Positions 25,244 through 33,564 of a stretch of 64,000 nt of DNA are shown here, piece by piece. Source of the stretch: JADFOJ01 sp041580235 (lineage in GTDB: Bacteria; Planctomycetota; Phycisphaerae; Phycisphaerales; SM1A02); contig JBFGEG010000004.1 of NCBI GenBank assembly GCA_041580235.1, positions 1 through 64,000 of the forward strand, in the 5' to 3' direction. Position numbers and translations under genes: made by a program. Every line of letters begins with the position of its first letter. Position 1 is the stretch's first letter. Below the pieces are notes generated by a model. It worked only from the letters and a program-made list of their open reading frames with translations. It did not search any database and was not told the origin of the DNA.

Positions 25244-26383
25244 ATGCCTGTCCCGGTCTCCCAGATGTCGGCGGTGGCGTGGTACGTGCTGAAGCAGAAG
25301 CTCCGGCGGCGCAAGCACTATCCGCTGGTCCTCATGCTGGAGCCGCTCTTTCGCTGCAACCTGGCGTGTGCAGGCTGCGGCAAGATCCAGTACCCCGCTC
25401 ACATCCTCAAGCGTCACCTGACGGTGGAGCAGTGCCTGCGGGCGGTGGACGAGTGCGGGGCGCCGATGGTGTCCGTCCCCGGAGGGGAACCGCTGCTGTA
25501 CCCCCACATTGCCGAGCTCGTTGAGCGACTCATCGAGCGCCGGAAATACATTTACCTGTGCACCAACGCCCTGCTGCTCAAGGAGAAGATCGAGCAGGGG
25601 GCCTTCAAGCCGTCCAAGTACCTGACCTTCTCGGTGCACATGGACGGGCAGGAAGAGCACCACGACTTCGCGGTGTGCCGCGAAGGGACCTACGAGAAGG
25701 CGGCGGAGGCCATCCGGCTCGCCGTCGAGAAGGGCTTCCGGGTGACCACCAATACCACGCTCTTCGAGGGGGCCGACCCCAACTCCGTGCGCGCCTTCTT
25801 CGACGAGATGATGACGGTGGGCGTCGAAGGTCTCATGGTCAGCCCCGGCTATGCCTACGACAAGGCGCCCGACCAGCAGAGCTTTCTGAAGCGTCGGCAG
25901 ACCAACGAGCTCTTCGAGATGATCCTCTCCAACCGCTCGAAGCGGTGGCGGTTCAACCAGTCGCCGCTGTTCCTCGAGTTCCTGATGGGGCGCCGCGACT
26001 ACGAGTGCACGCCCTGGGGCAACCCCACCTACAACATGTTCGGCTGGCAGAAACCGTGCTACCTGCTGCAGGACGGGTACGCCGACACGTTCCAGGAGCT
26101 CCTGGACGACACCGACTGGGACGCCTACGGCCGCGCCTCCGGCAATCCCCAGTGCCAGCAGTGCATGGTCCATTGCGGCCACGAGCCGACGGCGGTGGAC
26201 CACACCTTTTCGAGCTTCGGCGGGCTCTTTGCGACGTTGCGGGCCATCGTCTTCAACGCATATGCAAACCCGGCCGCGCGAACGAAGCTGGGCAACGAGG
26301 CCAAGAAGCCTCACGGCCCGCTGGCGCGGCTGGTGGAGCTGGGCTTCGCCGACGACCTCAAAGCGAAGGCGGGGGCGGCCTGA
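25244..26383 (+). CDS. hpnH: Adenosyl-hopene transferase, radical SAM
   Basis: A 379-residue radical SAM enzyme. The cluster-binding CxxxCxxC is at residues 38, 42 and 45 (CNLACAGCGKIQYP), followed by GGEPLLYPHI. The stretches CTNALLLKEK, FSVHMDGQEEHHDF and PTYNMFGWQKPCYLLQDGY are typical of HpnH, which joins 5'-deoxyadenosine to diploptene as the first step of extended hopanoid synthesis. A C-terminal QCQQCMVHCGHEP may bind a second cluster or zinc. No other hopanoid gene lies in this window, so the pathway must be scattered. It is divergent from the ECF sigma gene. Confidence 0.93.
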   Translation: MPVPVSQMSAVAWYVLKQKLRRRKHYPLVLMLEPLFRCNLACAGCGKIQYPAHILKRHLTVEQCLRAVDECGAPMVSVPGGEPLLYPHIAELVERLIERRKYIYLCTNALLLKEKIEQGAFKPSKYLTFSVHMDGQEEHHDFAVCREGTYEKAAEAIRLAVEKGFRVTTNTTLFEGADPNSVRAFFDEMMTVGVEGLMVSPGYAYDKAPDQQSFLKRRQTNELFEMILSNRSKRWRFNQSPLFLEFLMGRRDYECTPWGNPTYNMFGWQKPCYLLQDGYADTFQELLDDTDWDAYGRASGNPQCQQCMVHCGHEPTAVDHTFSSFGGLFATLRAIVFNAYANPAARTKLGNEAKKPHGPLARLVELGFADDLKAKAGAA

Positions 26384-26502
26384 CCGGCTTCGTCCGCGGC
26401 GTGCCCCCTGACCGGGAATAGAATGCCCGGCCCCATCGGTCTGTATCAAGCCCGATGTCGTTTCACGCGATCTTCTAAGGATCCACAAGGGGAAAGCCCA
26501 CC

Positions 26503-27942
26503 ATGAACGGGAAAGTCACGGCCACGGCCCTCCTGATCGGCTTGTCCGCCACCCTGGCCACGCCGCCCGCACACGCCCAGATGCAGGCCCAGCGAGACGC
26601 GGTCCGCATGGCCAACGACCTGTCGCTCGCGTTCCAGCGGGCGTCCAGGCTCATCGCCCCGTCAGTGGTCAACATCACGGCCCGGCAGCGTGTCGCGGCC
26701 GGCGGCTCGGGTGGCTCGCCCGAGCTCGACGAGTTCCTCGAGCGTTTCTTCGGCGGGAGAGCCCCCGACAACCGGGGAGGTCAGGGAGAAGGACGGTCGT
26801 TCGAGAGCATCGGTCAGGGCAGCGGCGTCATTGTCAAGTCCGACGGCTACATCCTCACGAACAACCACGTGGTCGAGGGGGCTGTCGAGCTGAAGGTCAC
26901 GCTTCCCAGCGGCCGGCAGTACGACGCCGAGCTGATCGGCACCGACGAGGAGACGGACCTCGCCGTCATCAAGATCGATGTCAAGGGTCTGGAGCCGGCC
27001 GACTTTGCCGACTCCGACGAAATCAAGGTCGGACAGTGGGTGCTGGCCGTCGGCAACCCGTTCGGGCTCGACAACACGGTGACGGCCGGCATCGTCAGCG
27101 CCGTCGGCCGACCCGCGATGGGTCTGGCCGAGTACGGCAACCTCATCCAGACCGATGCCGCCATCAACCCCGGCAACAGCGGGGGGCCCCTGGTGAACCT
27201 TGACGGAGAGGTCATCGGCATCAACAACGCGATCACCACCCAGACCGGCGGCTACATGGGGATCGGTTTTGCCATTCCCGCCAACATGGCGAGCAGCGTG
27301 CTCGACAGCCTGCTGGAGTCGGGCGAGGTCGTTCGCGGGTGGCTGGGGATCACGATGCGTCCGCTGCTGCCCGAGGAGGCCGAATCCGTCGGATACCAGG
27401 GCCGCGGGGTGATCGTCATCAACGTGTCCGAGGGGAGCCCCGCCGAGAGCTCGGGCCTGGCGGAGGGCGACATCATCACGGCCCTCAACGGACGGCCCGT
27501 GGACACCTCGAGCCAGCTCCAGAACGCCGTCGCCCGCCGCGCCCCCGGGACCACGATCGACATGTCCGTCCTTCGCGAGGGTCGCGCCCTTCAGGTCCCG
27601 GTCACGCTCGGCGAGCGGCCGCCGCTGGCCCTGCTGCGGACGGGCCAGAGCGCGGCGCGGGCCTTAGCGGACCTCGGCCTGATCATCGGGCCCCTGACCC
27701 AGCAGCGCGCCGAGGAGCTCGGCGCGGACTCCAGCGAGGGCGTTCTCGTGCTGGGGGTCGAGCCCGGCGGCTTCGCCGACGAGCTGAACATACGCGCCGA
27801 CGACATCATCGTGCGGTTCGACGGTGCGTCGATCAGGACCGTCGACGACCTCAGCCGGGCCACGGTCGGTTTCGATCCGGACGGAAGCGTCCGCATCGAG
27901 GTTCTGCGTCGCGGCCGCCGGCGGACGTTCGCCGTCGAGTAG
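26503..27942 (+). CDS. DegP/HtrA-type serine protease with two PDZ domains
   Basis: A 479-residue periplasmic protease-chaperone. The signal peptide is residues 1-25 (LLIGLSATLATPPAHA). The trypsin-like triad is visible: His in TNNHVVEG near 119, Asp in EETDLAVIKID near 151 and Ser in NPGNSGGPLVN near 225. PDZ1 spans about 285-370 and PDZ2 about 395-475 (GVLVLGVEPGGFADELNIRADDII). It degrades misfolded envelope proteins. AAGGGG precedes the ATG. It is followed by an M50 protease gene 30 nt downstream, so two envelope proteases may share an operon. Confidence 0.94.
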   Translation: MNGKVTATALLIGLSATLATPPAHAQMQAQRDAVRMANDLSLAFQRASRLIAPSVVNITARQRVAAGGSGGSPELDEFLERFFGGRAPDNRGGQGEGRSFESIGQGSGVIVKSDGYILTNNHVVEGAVELKVTLPSGRQYDAELIGTDEETDLAVIKIDVKGLEPADFADSDEIKVGQWVLAVGNPFGLDNTVTAGIVSAVGRPAMGLAEYGNLIQTDAAINPGNSGGPLVNLDGEVIGINNAITTQTGGYMGIGFAIPANMASSVLDSLLESGEVVRGWLGITMRPLLPEEAESVGYQGRGVIVINVSEGSPAESSGLAEGDIITALNGRPVDTSSQLQNAVARRAPGTTIDMSVLREGRALQVPVTLGERPPLALLRTGQSAARALADLGLIIGPLTQQRAEELGADSSEGVLVLGVEPGGFADELNIRADDIIVRFDGASIRTVDDLSRATVGFDPDGSVRIEVLRRGRRRTFAVE

Positions 27943-27972
27943 CATGGACGGGTGGTTCCCCTGGAGTGACCC

Positions 27973-28671
27973 ATGTCCTGGTGGGTGAGCAGCTTTGCGC
28001 AGTCCGGCCGCTACATCGAGCTGGTCAGCTGGATCTTCTGGGTGCTGCTCTCGATCACGCTGCACGAGCTCGCGCACGGGTGGGCCGCGCTGTGGCAGGG
28101 CGACGACACGCCGGCCCGGCTCAATCGCCTGACGCTGAATCCCGTGGTCCACATGGGCGTGCCGTCGCTGGTGATGTTCGCGCTGTGCGGCATCGCCTGG
28201 GGGGCAATGCCCGTGAACCCTCACCGGTTCAAGGACGGGCACCGCGGTGACATCTACGTCTCGGCGGCGGGCCCGGCGATGAACCTGCTGATCGCGCTGG
28301 CATGCCTGGTGATGCTGACTCTCTGGGGGGCGGTCGGACCGGAGGACTCGCCCCTGGCCCGCAACGTCACCGTCTTCTTGTACTTCGGCGTCGCGCTGAA
28401 CTTCATCCTGGCGCCCTTCAACCTCATGCCGATACCGCCCCTGGACGGCGCCCACATCCTGGCGGGTTTCTCCCCGCGTATTCGCGAGCTGTACCGGCAT
28501 CCGCAGGCCGCGCTGTTCGGCCTGTTCATCTTCATCGCCGTCTTCTTCATGAGCCCCATCGGCGGCATCTTCATCGAGCTCGCCTGGGGCGGGGCCCGCT
28601 CGCTCGCCGACGCCGCGGGCCGCCTTGTCGGCAACCCCCCGCTGGCCCAGGCCCTGGCGGGGTCGTTCTGA
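27973..28671 (+). CDS. Site-2-protease family (M50) membrane metalloprotease
   Basis: A 232-residue membrane protein with five or six hydrophobic segments. The zinc motif HELAHGWAA is near residues 31-38, and the second motif NLMPIPPLDGAHIL, with its Asp ligand, is near 155-168. These define site-2 proteases, which cleave within membrane helices. There is no PDZ domain, so it is the short form. Next to a DegP-like protease, it could take part in a two-step release of an anti-sigma factor, but that is inference. Confidence 0.9.
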   Translation: MSWWVSSFAQSGRYIELVSWIFWVLLSITLHELAHGWAALWQGDDTPARLNRLTLNPVVHMGVPSLVMFALCGIAWGAMPVNPHRFKDGHRGDIYVSAAGPAMNLLIALACLVMLTLWGAVGPEDSPLARNVTVFLYFGVALNFILAPFNLMPIPPLDGAHILAGFSPRIRELYRHPQAALFGLFIFIAVFFMSPIGGIFIELAWGGARSLADAAGRLVGNPPLAQALAGSF

Positions 28672-28679
28672 CGGCCGCG

Positions 28680-28707
28680 TTGATCTTGCCCGACGGGCTG
28701 CTATCCT
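28680..28707 (+). promoter_or_regulatory. Promoter of rpsP
   Basis: TTGATC (28680-28685), 16 nt, then TATCCT (28702-28707), about 49 nt before the rpsP ATG. GAAGGAGATC gives a strong ribosome binding site just before the gene. Confidence 0.6.
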
Positions 28708-28755
28708 TTCGCGTTCGTCCCCGGGCCTCCGGGGAAGGGTTCGAAGGAGATCGTC

Positions 28756-29025
28756 ATGGTCGTGCTCCGTCTCAAGCGGCTGGGTCGTACGCATCGCCCG
28801 TTCTACCGGGTCAACGCGATGGACCGGCGTTCACCCCGCGACGGCCGCGTGATCGAGCAGCTCGGCTGGTACGACCCGCTGGCTCCGGAGGACCGCCAGG
28901 TCGAGATCAACGTCGAGCGGGCCGACTACTGGCTCAGCGTCGGCGCCCAGCCGAGCCGGACCGTGGCCAGCCTGCTGAAGCGTCTCGGCTGCGAGCCCAA
29001 GCCAGGAAAAGCCATCAGCCAGTAA
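28756..29025 (+). CDS. rpsP: 30S ribosomal protein S16
   Basis: An 89-residue S16. The start VVLRLKRLGRTHRPFYRVN, then DRRSPRDGRVIEQLGWYDP, is diagnostic. It binds 16S rRNA and aids 30S assembly. AAGGAG lies before the ATG. It heads rpsP-trmD-rplS; rimM, normally between rpsP and trmD, is absent (20 nt separate them). Confidence 0.97.
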   Translation: MVVLRLKRLGRTHRPFYRVNAMDRRSPRDGRVIEQLGWYDPLAPEDRQVEINVERADYWLSVGAQPSRTVASLLKRLGCEPKPGKAISQ

Positions 29026-29045
29026 TCGCCGTGGTTCGCGGCCTC

Positions 29046-29765
29046 ATGGCTCTCCGCATCGACATACTGACCCTGTTTCCCGAGATGCTTGCCGGGGCGC
29101 TGCAGTCGAGCATCCTCGGTCGAGCCGCCAAAGGAGGGTTCGCCGACTACCACCTGCACAACATCCGCCAGTGGTCGCAGGACAAGCACGACAAGGTGGA
29201 CGATCGACCCTTCGGAGGCGAGCCGGGCATGGTCATGATGTGCCAGCCGCTCTACGACGCGGTCATGGCCGTCGAGAAGGCGGACCCAACCCCGGCCACC
29301 CGCATCCTCCTCACGCCGCAGGGTGAGCGGTTGAGCCAGCCCCGGATCGAGTCGCTGGCCGGCGAGCCACGTCTCCTGCTCATCGCCGGTCATTACGAGG
29401 GCGTGGACGAGCGGGTGATCGAGGAGCTCCAACCGCAGGAGCTCAGCGTCGGCGACTTCGTGCTCAGCGGTGGCGAGATCCCCGCCCTGGTCGTGATCGA
29501 CGCCGTGGTCCGGCTCATCCCAGGCGTGCTCGGCCACGAGAGCTCGGCGGCCGAGGACTCGTTCGCCCCCCGCGGGCCCCAGGGCCGGCGGCTCCTGGAG
29601 GGGCCCCACTACACTCGGCCCAGGGAGTGGCGGGGCCGCCCGGTCCCCGAAGTGCTGGTCTCCGGCGACCACGATGCTGTCCGCCGGTGGCGATTGCGTA
29701 TGATGCTCGATCGCACACGGGAGCGACGCCCGGACCTGCTGACCACTGAACCCCCTGTCCCCTGA
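29046..29765 (+). CDS. trmD: tRNA (guanine-37-N1)-methyltransferase
   Basis: A 239-residue SPOUT enzyme that makes m1G37 in tRNAs with G36, preventing frameshifts. The start RIDILTLFPEML is typical. The trefoil-knot cofactor site is seen in GHYEGVDERV and SVGDFVLSGGEIPALVVIDA, and DDRPFGGEPGMVM is the family's N-terminal motif. The start is the ATG at 29046; a larger open frame upstream crosses the M50 and rpsP genes and is not real. It is followed by rplS after 13 nt. Confidence 0.96.
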   Translation: MALRIDILTLFPEMLAGALQSSILGRAAKGGFADYHLHNIRQWSQDKHDKVDDRPFGGEPGMVMMCQPLYDAVMAVEKADPTPATRILLTPQGERLSQPRIESLAGEPRLLLIAGHYEGVDERVIEELQPQELSVGDFVLSGGEIPALVVIDAVVRLIPGVLGHESSAAEDSFAPRGPQGRRLLEGPHYTRPREWRGRPVPEVLVSGDHDAVRRWRLRMMLDRTRERRPDLLTTEPPVP

Positions 29766-29778
29766 CCCCCGACCAATC

Positions 29779-30249
29779 ATGAACGTGCAAGAAACCATTG
29801 AATCAGTCACCACCGACCAGCTGAAGCCGGACGAGGCGTTCCCCGTCTTTGGCGTCGGCGACACGATTAACGTCCACGTCCGGATCATCGAAGGCGACAA
29901 GGAGCGCATCCAGATCTACCAGGGCGTGCTGATCGCGCAGCGCGGCCGCGGGATCAACCGCACGATCACGGTGCGTCGCATCGTCGCCAATGAGGGCGTG
30001 GAGCGGATCTTCCCCCTGCACTCGCCGCGGATCGCCAAGATCGAGGTGGTCCGGCGCGGTGACGCGCGGCGGGCCAAGCTGTACTTCCTCAGGGAGCGTG
30101 TGGGCAAGAGCCGGCGACTCCGGGATCAGCGCCGAGGCCTGAGCCACGTCAAGGATCTCCCCGCTCCGGCCGTTCCGGAGGAGCCGATCCCCGACGCCGA
30201 GACGCCCGGTGAGCCCGAGGCCGCCGAGGCCACTGAGTCTACCGAGTAG
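29779..30249 (+). CDS. rplS: 50S ribosomal protein L19
   Basis: A 156-residue L19. The core FGVGDTINVHVRIIEGDKER, then GVLIAQRGRGINRTITVRRI and FPLHSPRIAKIEV, is clear. It sits at the subunit interface. After the usual end (about residue 120) comes an acidic tail of some 35 residues (VPEEPIPDAETPGEPEAAEA) not found in the enterobacterial protein. It is the last gene of rpsP-trmD-rplS and converges on the STAS gene. Confidence 0.96.
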   Translation: MNVQETIESVTTDQLKPDEAFPVFGVGDTINVHVRIIEGDKERIQIYQGVLIAQRGRGINRTITVRRIVANEGVERIFPLHSPRIAKIEVVRRGDARRAKLYFLRERVGKSRRLRDQRRGLSHVKDLPAPAVPEEPIPDAETPGEPEAAEATESTE

Positions 30250-30270
30250 ATCCGCGGTCTGGGCCTGCTG

Positions 30271-30735
30271 CTAGCTGCGCTCAATCGCCGCCAGCGCGCT
30301 GGGCACGTCGTGGCAGATCGGGAAGAGCCGATCAAGCCGCGTGATGCGGAACAGATCCTGGACGTTGCCGTCCCCGTTGACCACGGCGATCCGCCCGCCG
30401 TCCGACACGGCGTGGTTGAGCGCCTTGACGAGACAGCCGAGGCACACCGAATCGAGGTACTCGAGGTTCTGGATGTCCAGCACCAGGGAGCTCGCACCCG
30501 AGTGCGTGACATCGCTGAACAGCTCGCTCAACATCGCCACGCCCTCATAGGTGGCCAGCTGGGTGACCGTCAGGGTGGCCACCGCCGTCGGCCCGATACG
30601 ATCGATCTTGGCGATGGAGTTGTTGACGACCGATCCCCACGCGTGCTCGTCGGGGCGGTCGGTGCCTGTCGTCCTTGAGCGGGGCCGGTTCTGAGGGGAG
30701 TGGGGGCGGGACTTTCGCGAGAAGAAGCCGGGCAT
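30271..30735 (-). CDS. STAS-domain protein (anti-sigma factor antagonist type)
   Basis: A 154-residue protein. The first 35 residues are basic and disordered. The STAS domain spans about 45-150 (AVATLTVTQLATYEGVAML, SSLVLDIQNLEYLDSVCLGCL, GGRIAVVNGDGNVQDLFRITRL). The usual phosphorylated Ser lies in YLDSVCLG, where the common form is DSSGLG; the Ser is kept but its neighbours are changed. Such proteins control anti-sigma kinases or act as stressosome parts. No partner kinase is adjacent. GGAGG-like sites precede the ATG. Confidence 0.87.
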   Translation of the reverse strand: MPGFFSRKSRPHSPQNRPRSRTTGTDRPDEHAWGSVVNNSIAKIDRIGPTAVATLTVTQLATYEGVAMLSELFSDVTHSGASSLVLDIQNLEYLDSVCLGCLVKALNHAVSDGGRIAVVNGDGNVQDLFRITRLDRLFPICHDVPSALAAIERS

Positions 30736-30878
30736 GGAGTCGCCCTCCGCTGCCTCCTCGGTGGCCTCAGGTTATCACTCATTTCGGCCGGATCGGGACG
30801 CGGTATGAGCCGCATCGCGGCGCAACACCGACTTCGATCCGAAGAGGGGGGCGAGCGAAGCTCGGGCCTGCGTGACGG

Positions 30879-31127
30879 TTACACCGCCTCGGCGCGGTAG
30901 TCCGAGCCCTCGTAGTGGGGCATCGTCGGGGTGGCCCGCTTCGGGCGGGCCTTGCGACGGGGTATCTCGGAGTTGTTGTCGTCGGTGGGGGGCTCGACGG
31001 CGGCAGGCCGGGGCGCAGTCGGAGTGTCGGTGTCGTGCAGCCGACGCCGCCGCGCCGTCTCGATCGACCGTTCCATGGCCTGCAGGATGGGCCTGATGCG
31101 CTCTGCAGTCGATCGTGAACTCTTCAT
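30879..31127 (-). CDS. Small hypothetical protein
   Basis: An 82-residue basic protein. The N-terminus (TAERIRPILQAMERSIETARRRRL) could form one amphipathic helix; the rest is Pro- and Lys/Arg-rich and probably disordered, ending MPHYEGSDYRAEAV. No family recognised. GGGAGG lies 10 nt before the ATG, which supports translation. It stands alone between the STAS gene and serA. Confidence 0.55.
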   Translation of the reverse strand: MKSSRSTAERIRPILQAMERSIETARRRRLHDTDTPTAPRPAAVEPPTDDNNSEIPRRKARPKRATPTMPHYEGSDYRAEAV

Positions 31128-31314
31128 GGACGGCGCCCTCCCTTGCGCGCAGCCGGTATCTGCACTTGCTGAGAAGTGCTATCGGCCTTTGCCCGACGAA
31201 AGTTGCCTGTCGTGTCGATCAGGTAATAAGTTTGCCGCCCACGGGGCCGCATAACCGGAACCGGGGCCGCAGTCGCCGCGTCTCCCCGTGCCCGCCCGAT
31301 CGATAAAGACGGAC

Positions 31315-32925
31315 CTAAGCCAGTTCCACGCTGGCGACGCTCAGGATGCCGGGGGCGCGGCCCAGCTCGTCGAGCAGCTTCGCCGTCGGCGCCGCGTCGA
31401 GCTTGAGGATCATCATGGCGATCGTGCCGCTGCCGGTGTCGGGCTTGCGGCCGATCACCATCTCGGCGATGTTCACTCCCGCGTCGCCGAACAGGCGGCC
31501 GACCAGGCCGATCCGCCCCGGCTCGTCGGCGTTGGTCAGCAACACCATGTGCCCAGCGGGGACCATGTCCATCGTGAATCCATCAAGGCTGGTGATACGC
31601 CCCAGCTCGTCGGCGTAAATCGCCCCCTCCACGCGGCGGGGTCGGCCGTCCTGCTCGATCTCGATCGACAGGCGGTCCTCGCCGTGGTCGGCGGCGATGA
31701 CCGTCTCGGTATCGATGTGCCGCTGCTCGGCGATGAGCCCCGCATTGATGACGCTGACGGGCTCATCGAGGACGCTGCTGAGCAGCTCGACCAGTGCGTA
31801 GCGGGCCACCGTATCGGCCCGGCCCGCCAGGGATTCGCCGCGGACGGTGAACCGCACCCGCTCCAGGCGACGCGGGGCCACGGCGGCTTTGAGCAGGGCG
31901 ATCATGCGGCTCGCCAGATCCACGAAGGCCCGCTGGCGATCGGTGAGGTCGAGGGTCAGCCCGGCAGCGTTGACGGCGCCGATGATACCCTCGCCCCGCA
32001 GGTACGTGACCAGCGCCCGGCAGGCATCCACGGCCACCGCCTCCTGAGCCTCGGCCGTCGACGCGCCCAGATGGGGCGTGGTGAGGATGCGCCGATGATT
32101 GCGCAGGGGGCTGTCGGCGGGCGGGGGCTCCGGGTCGAAGACGTCCAGCGCAGCGCCGCCGCAGCGGCCGTCCTGGAGCGCTTCCAGCAGCGCTTCCTCG
32201 TCGACGATGCCGCCCCGTGACGCGTTGATCACGAGAAGTCCCGGCTTCGCCCTCGAAAAGCCGCTGGCCCCCAGCATGCTCACCGTCGCAGCGGTCCTGG
32301 GAACATGGAAGCTGACCACGTCCACCCGGGAGATCAGATCCTCGAACGAGTCGAGCAGGGGGACCTTCCCTTCGAGCGCTGATTTGGCATTGATGAACGG
32401 GTCGTGGGCGCAGACACTCATACCGAACGCAAGGGCGCGTTGGGCGAGCGTGAGCCCGATCCGGCCCAGACCCACGACGCCCAGGGTCTTGCCGTGCAGC
32501 TCCCGGCCGACAAACTTGTTGCGGTCCCATCCTCCGGCGGCCATGGCCGCGTGGGCCCAGGGGATGTTGCGAGCCAGGGCGATCATCAGGGCGAAGGCGT
32601 GCTCGGCGGTCGTGATCGTGCTCGCCGAAGCTGCGTTCATGACGGCGATCCCCAGCCGGGTTGCGGTCTCCAGGTCGATGTTGTCCACGCCCACGCCGGC
32701 CCTCGCGATGGCCCGCAGCCGCCAGCCGTTGCCGCCCGCGCACTGCTCCAGGACGGGTCCGGTCACCTGGACCGCCGATCGGACGACCACGCCGTCGTGC
32801 TCGCGCAAGGCCTCGGCCAGCTCGTCGCCGGCGAGACCCGTCTTGACGGTCACCTGCGTGTCCCCCTGGCTGCGGAGAAACTCCGCTCCCTCCGCGGCGA
32901 GCTTGTCGGCGATGAGAATCCTCAT
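31315..32925 (-). CDS. serA: D-3-phosphoglycerate dehydrogenase
   Basis: A 536-residue long-type SerA. It oxidises 3-phosphoglycerate to 3-phosphohydroxypyruvate with NAD, the first step of serine synthesis. Order: substrate-binding half (residues 1-100), NAD Rossmann domain (GKTLGVVGLGRIGLTLAQRA), active-site His in TPHLGASTAEAQ, second substrate part, intervening ASB domain (about 320-460) and C-terminal ACT domain (HMVLLTNADEPGRIGLVGRL) for feedback by serine. The start is the ATG at 32925 with GGAGGGTTTCG before it; the longer frame to 33093 is rejected. Confidence 0.96.
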   Translation of the reverse strand: MRILIADKLAAEGAEFLRSQGDTQVTVKTGLAGDELAEALREHDGVVVRSAVQVTGPVLEQCAGGNGWRLRAIARAGVGVDNIDLETATRLGIAVMNAASASTITTAEHAFALMIALARNIPWAHAAMAAGGWDRNKFVGRELHGKTLGVVGLGRIGLTLAQRALAFGMSVCAHDPFINAKSALEGKVPLLDSFEDLISRVDVVSFHVPRTAATVSMLGASGFSRAKPGLLVINASRGGIVDEEALLEALQDGRCGGAALDVFDPEPPPADSPLRNHRRILTTPHLGASTAEAQEAVAVDACRALVTYLRGEGIIGAVNAAGLTLDLTDRQRAFVDLASRMIALLKAAVAPRRLERVRFTVRGESLAGRADTVARYALVELLSSVLDEPVSVINAGLIAEQRHIDTETVIAADHGEDRLSIEIEQDGRPRRVEGAIYADELGRITSLDGFTMDMVPAGHMVLLTNADEPGRIGLVGRLFGDAGVNIAEMVIGRKPDTGSGTIAMMILKLDAAPTAKLLDELGRAPGILSVASVELA

Positions 32926-33042
32926 CGAAACCCTCCATTGCGGCCGGGGATCGACCCCAGGCCGCTCGCGGCACACGCCCCCGACCACCCAGACACGCCC
33001 GCACGCGGCCGGAACCCGCCGCCCGGCCCCCCGCGGCGCCGC

Positions 33043-33072
33043 TTGGACGTCACCGGCCCCTGGGGCTACACT
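33043..33072 (+). promoter_or_regulatory. Promoter of rpsO-pnp
   Basis: TTGGAC (33043-33048), 18 nt, TACACT (33067-33072), about 50 nt before the rpsO ATG. It lies in the divergent region with serA. Confidence 0.6.
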
Positions 33073-33122
33073 TGTCGATTCCTGACGGTTCACCCCAGTT
33101 TACTTCTTTCGAGTGACAGCAT

Positions 33123-33392
33123 ATGGCGATCGCCGAGGCCCGCAGACAGGAGTTGATCCAGGACTACCGCCGCCAGGAGGGCGATTCGGGGTCTCCGGAG
33201 GTGCAGGTCGCTCTTCTGACCGAGCGGATCCGGGATCTCACGGAGCACCTGCAGACCCACAAGCACGACTTCGCGTCGCGGCGGGGCCTGCTGTTGATGG
33301 TGGGTAAGAGGAATCGCCTGCTCAAGTACCTCTCACGAACGAGACGAGAGGATTATCAAGCGTTGATCAAGCGGCTCGGCCTGCGAAAGTAG
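33123..33392 (+). CDS. rpsO: 30S ribosomal protein S15
   Basis: An 89-residue S15. GDSGSPEVQVALLTERIRDL, then HLQTHKHDFASRRGLLLMVGKRNRLLKYL, is diagnostic. It nucleates the central domain of 16S rRNA. The gene is followed by a structured leader and pnp, the same gene order as in many bacteria. Confidence 0.97.
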   Translation: MAIAEARRQELIQDYRRQEGDSGSPEVQVALLTERIRDLTEHLQTHKHDFASRRGLLLMVGKRNRLLKYLSRTRREDYQALIKRLGLRK

Positions 33393-33441
33393 CAGCGGGC
33401 CGTTGACGGATTGATGAAACGCGGCCGCATCGGCGAAAGGC

Positions 33442-33490
33442 GGCAGTAGGCAAGCCACAGTAGGACAACGGCTGTTGCTTGCCTTCTGCC
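33442..33490 (+). promoter_or_regulatory. Long hairpin in rpsO-pnp leader
   Basis: GGCAGTAGGCAAGC (33442-33455) pairs with GCTTGCCTTCTGCC (33477-33490): 13 pairs and one T-T mismatch. ACAG and CTGT inside (33457-33460, 33472-33475) extend it by four pairs around an 11-nt loop. In Escherichia coli the pnp leader forms such a stem, is cut by RNase III and is then degraded by PNPase itself to repress translation; this stem has the position and size for the same control. Confidence 0.7.
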
Positions 33491-33519
33491 CTCTGGGAGT
33501 CGGCGGTCGCACCCCAGAA

Positions 33520-33538
33520 CCGCGCGGGATCCGCGCGG
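33520..33538 (+). promoter_or_regulatory. Short palindromic hairpin before pnp
   Basis: CCGCGCGG, GAT, CCGCGCGG: an 8-bp stem with a 3-nt loop, 26 nt before the pnp ATG and just upstream of its ribosome binding region (GAGGACAGAGGCA). Confidence 0.6.
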
Positions 33539-33564
33539 TGGAACTCCTATCGAGGACAGAGGCA

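Noticed and set aside
25244..26383. A hopanoid gene cluster
   Set aside because: Only hpnH is present; no squalene-hopene cyclase or other hpn gene lies within the window.
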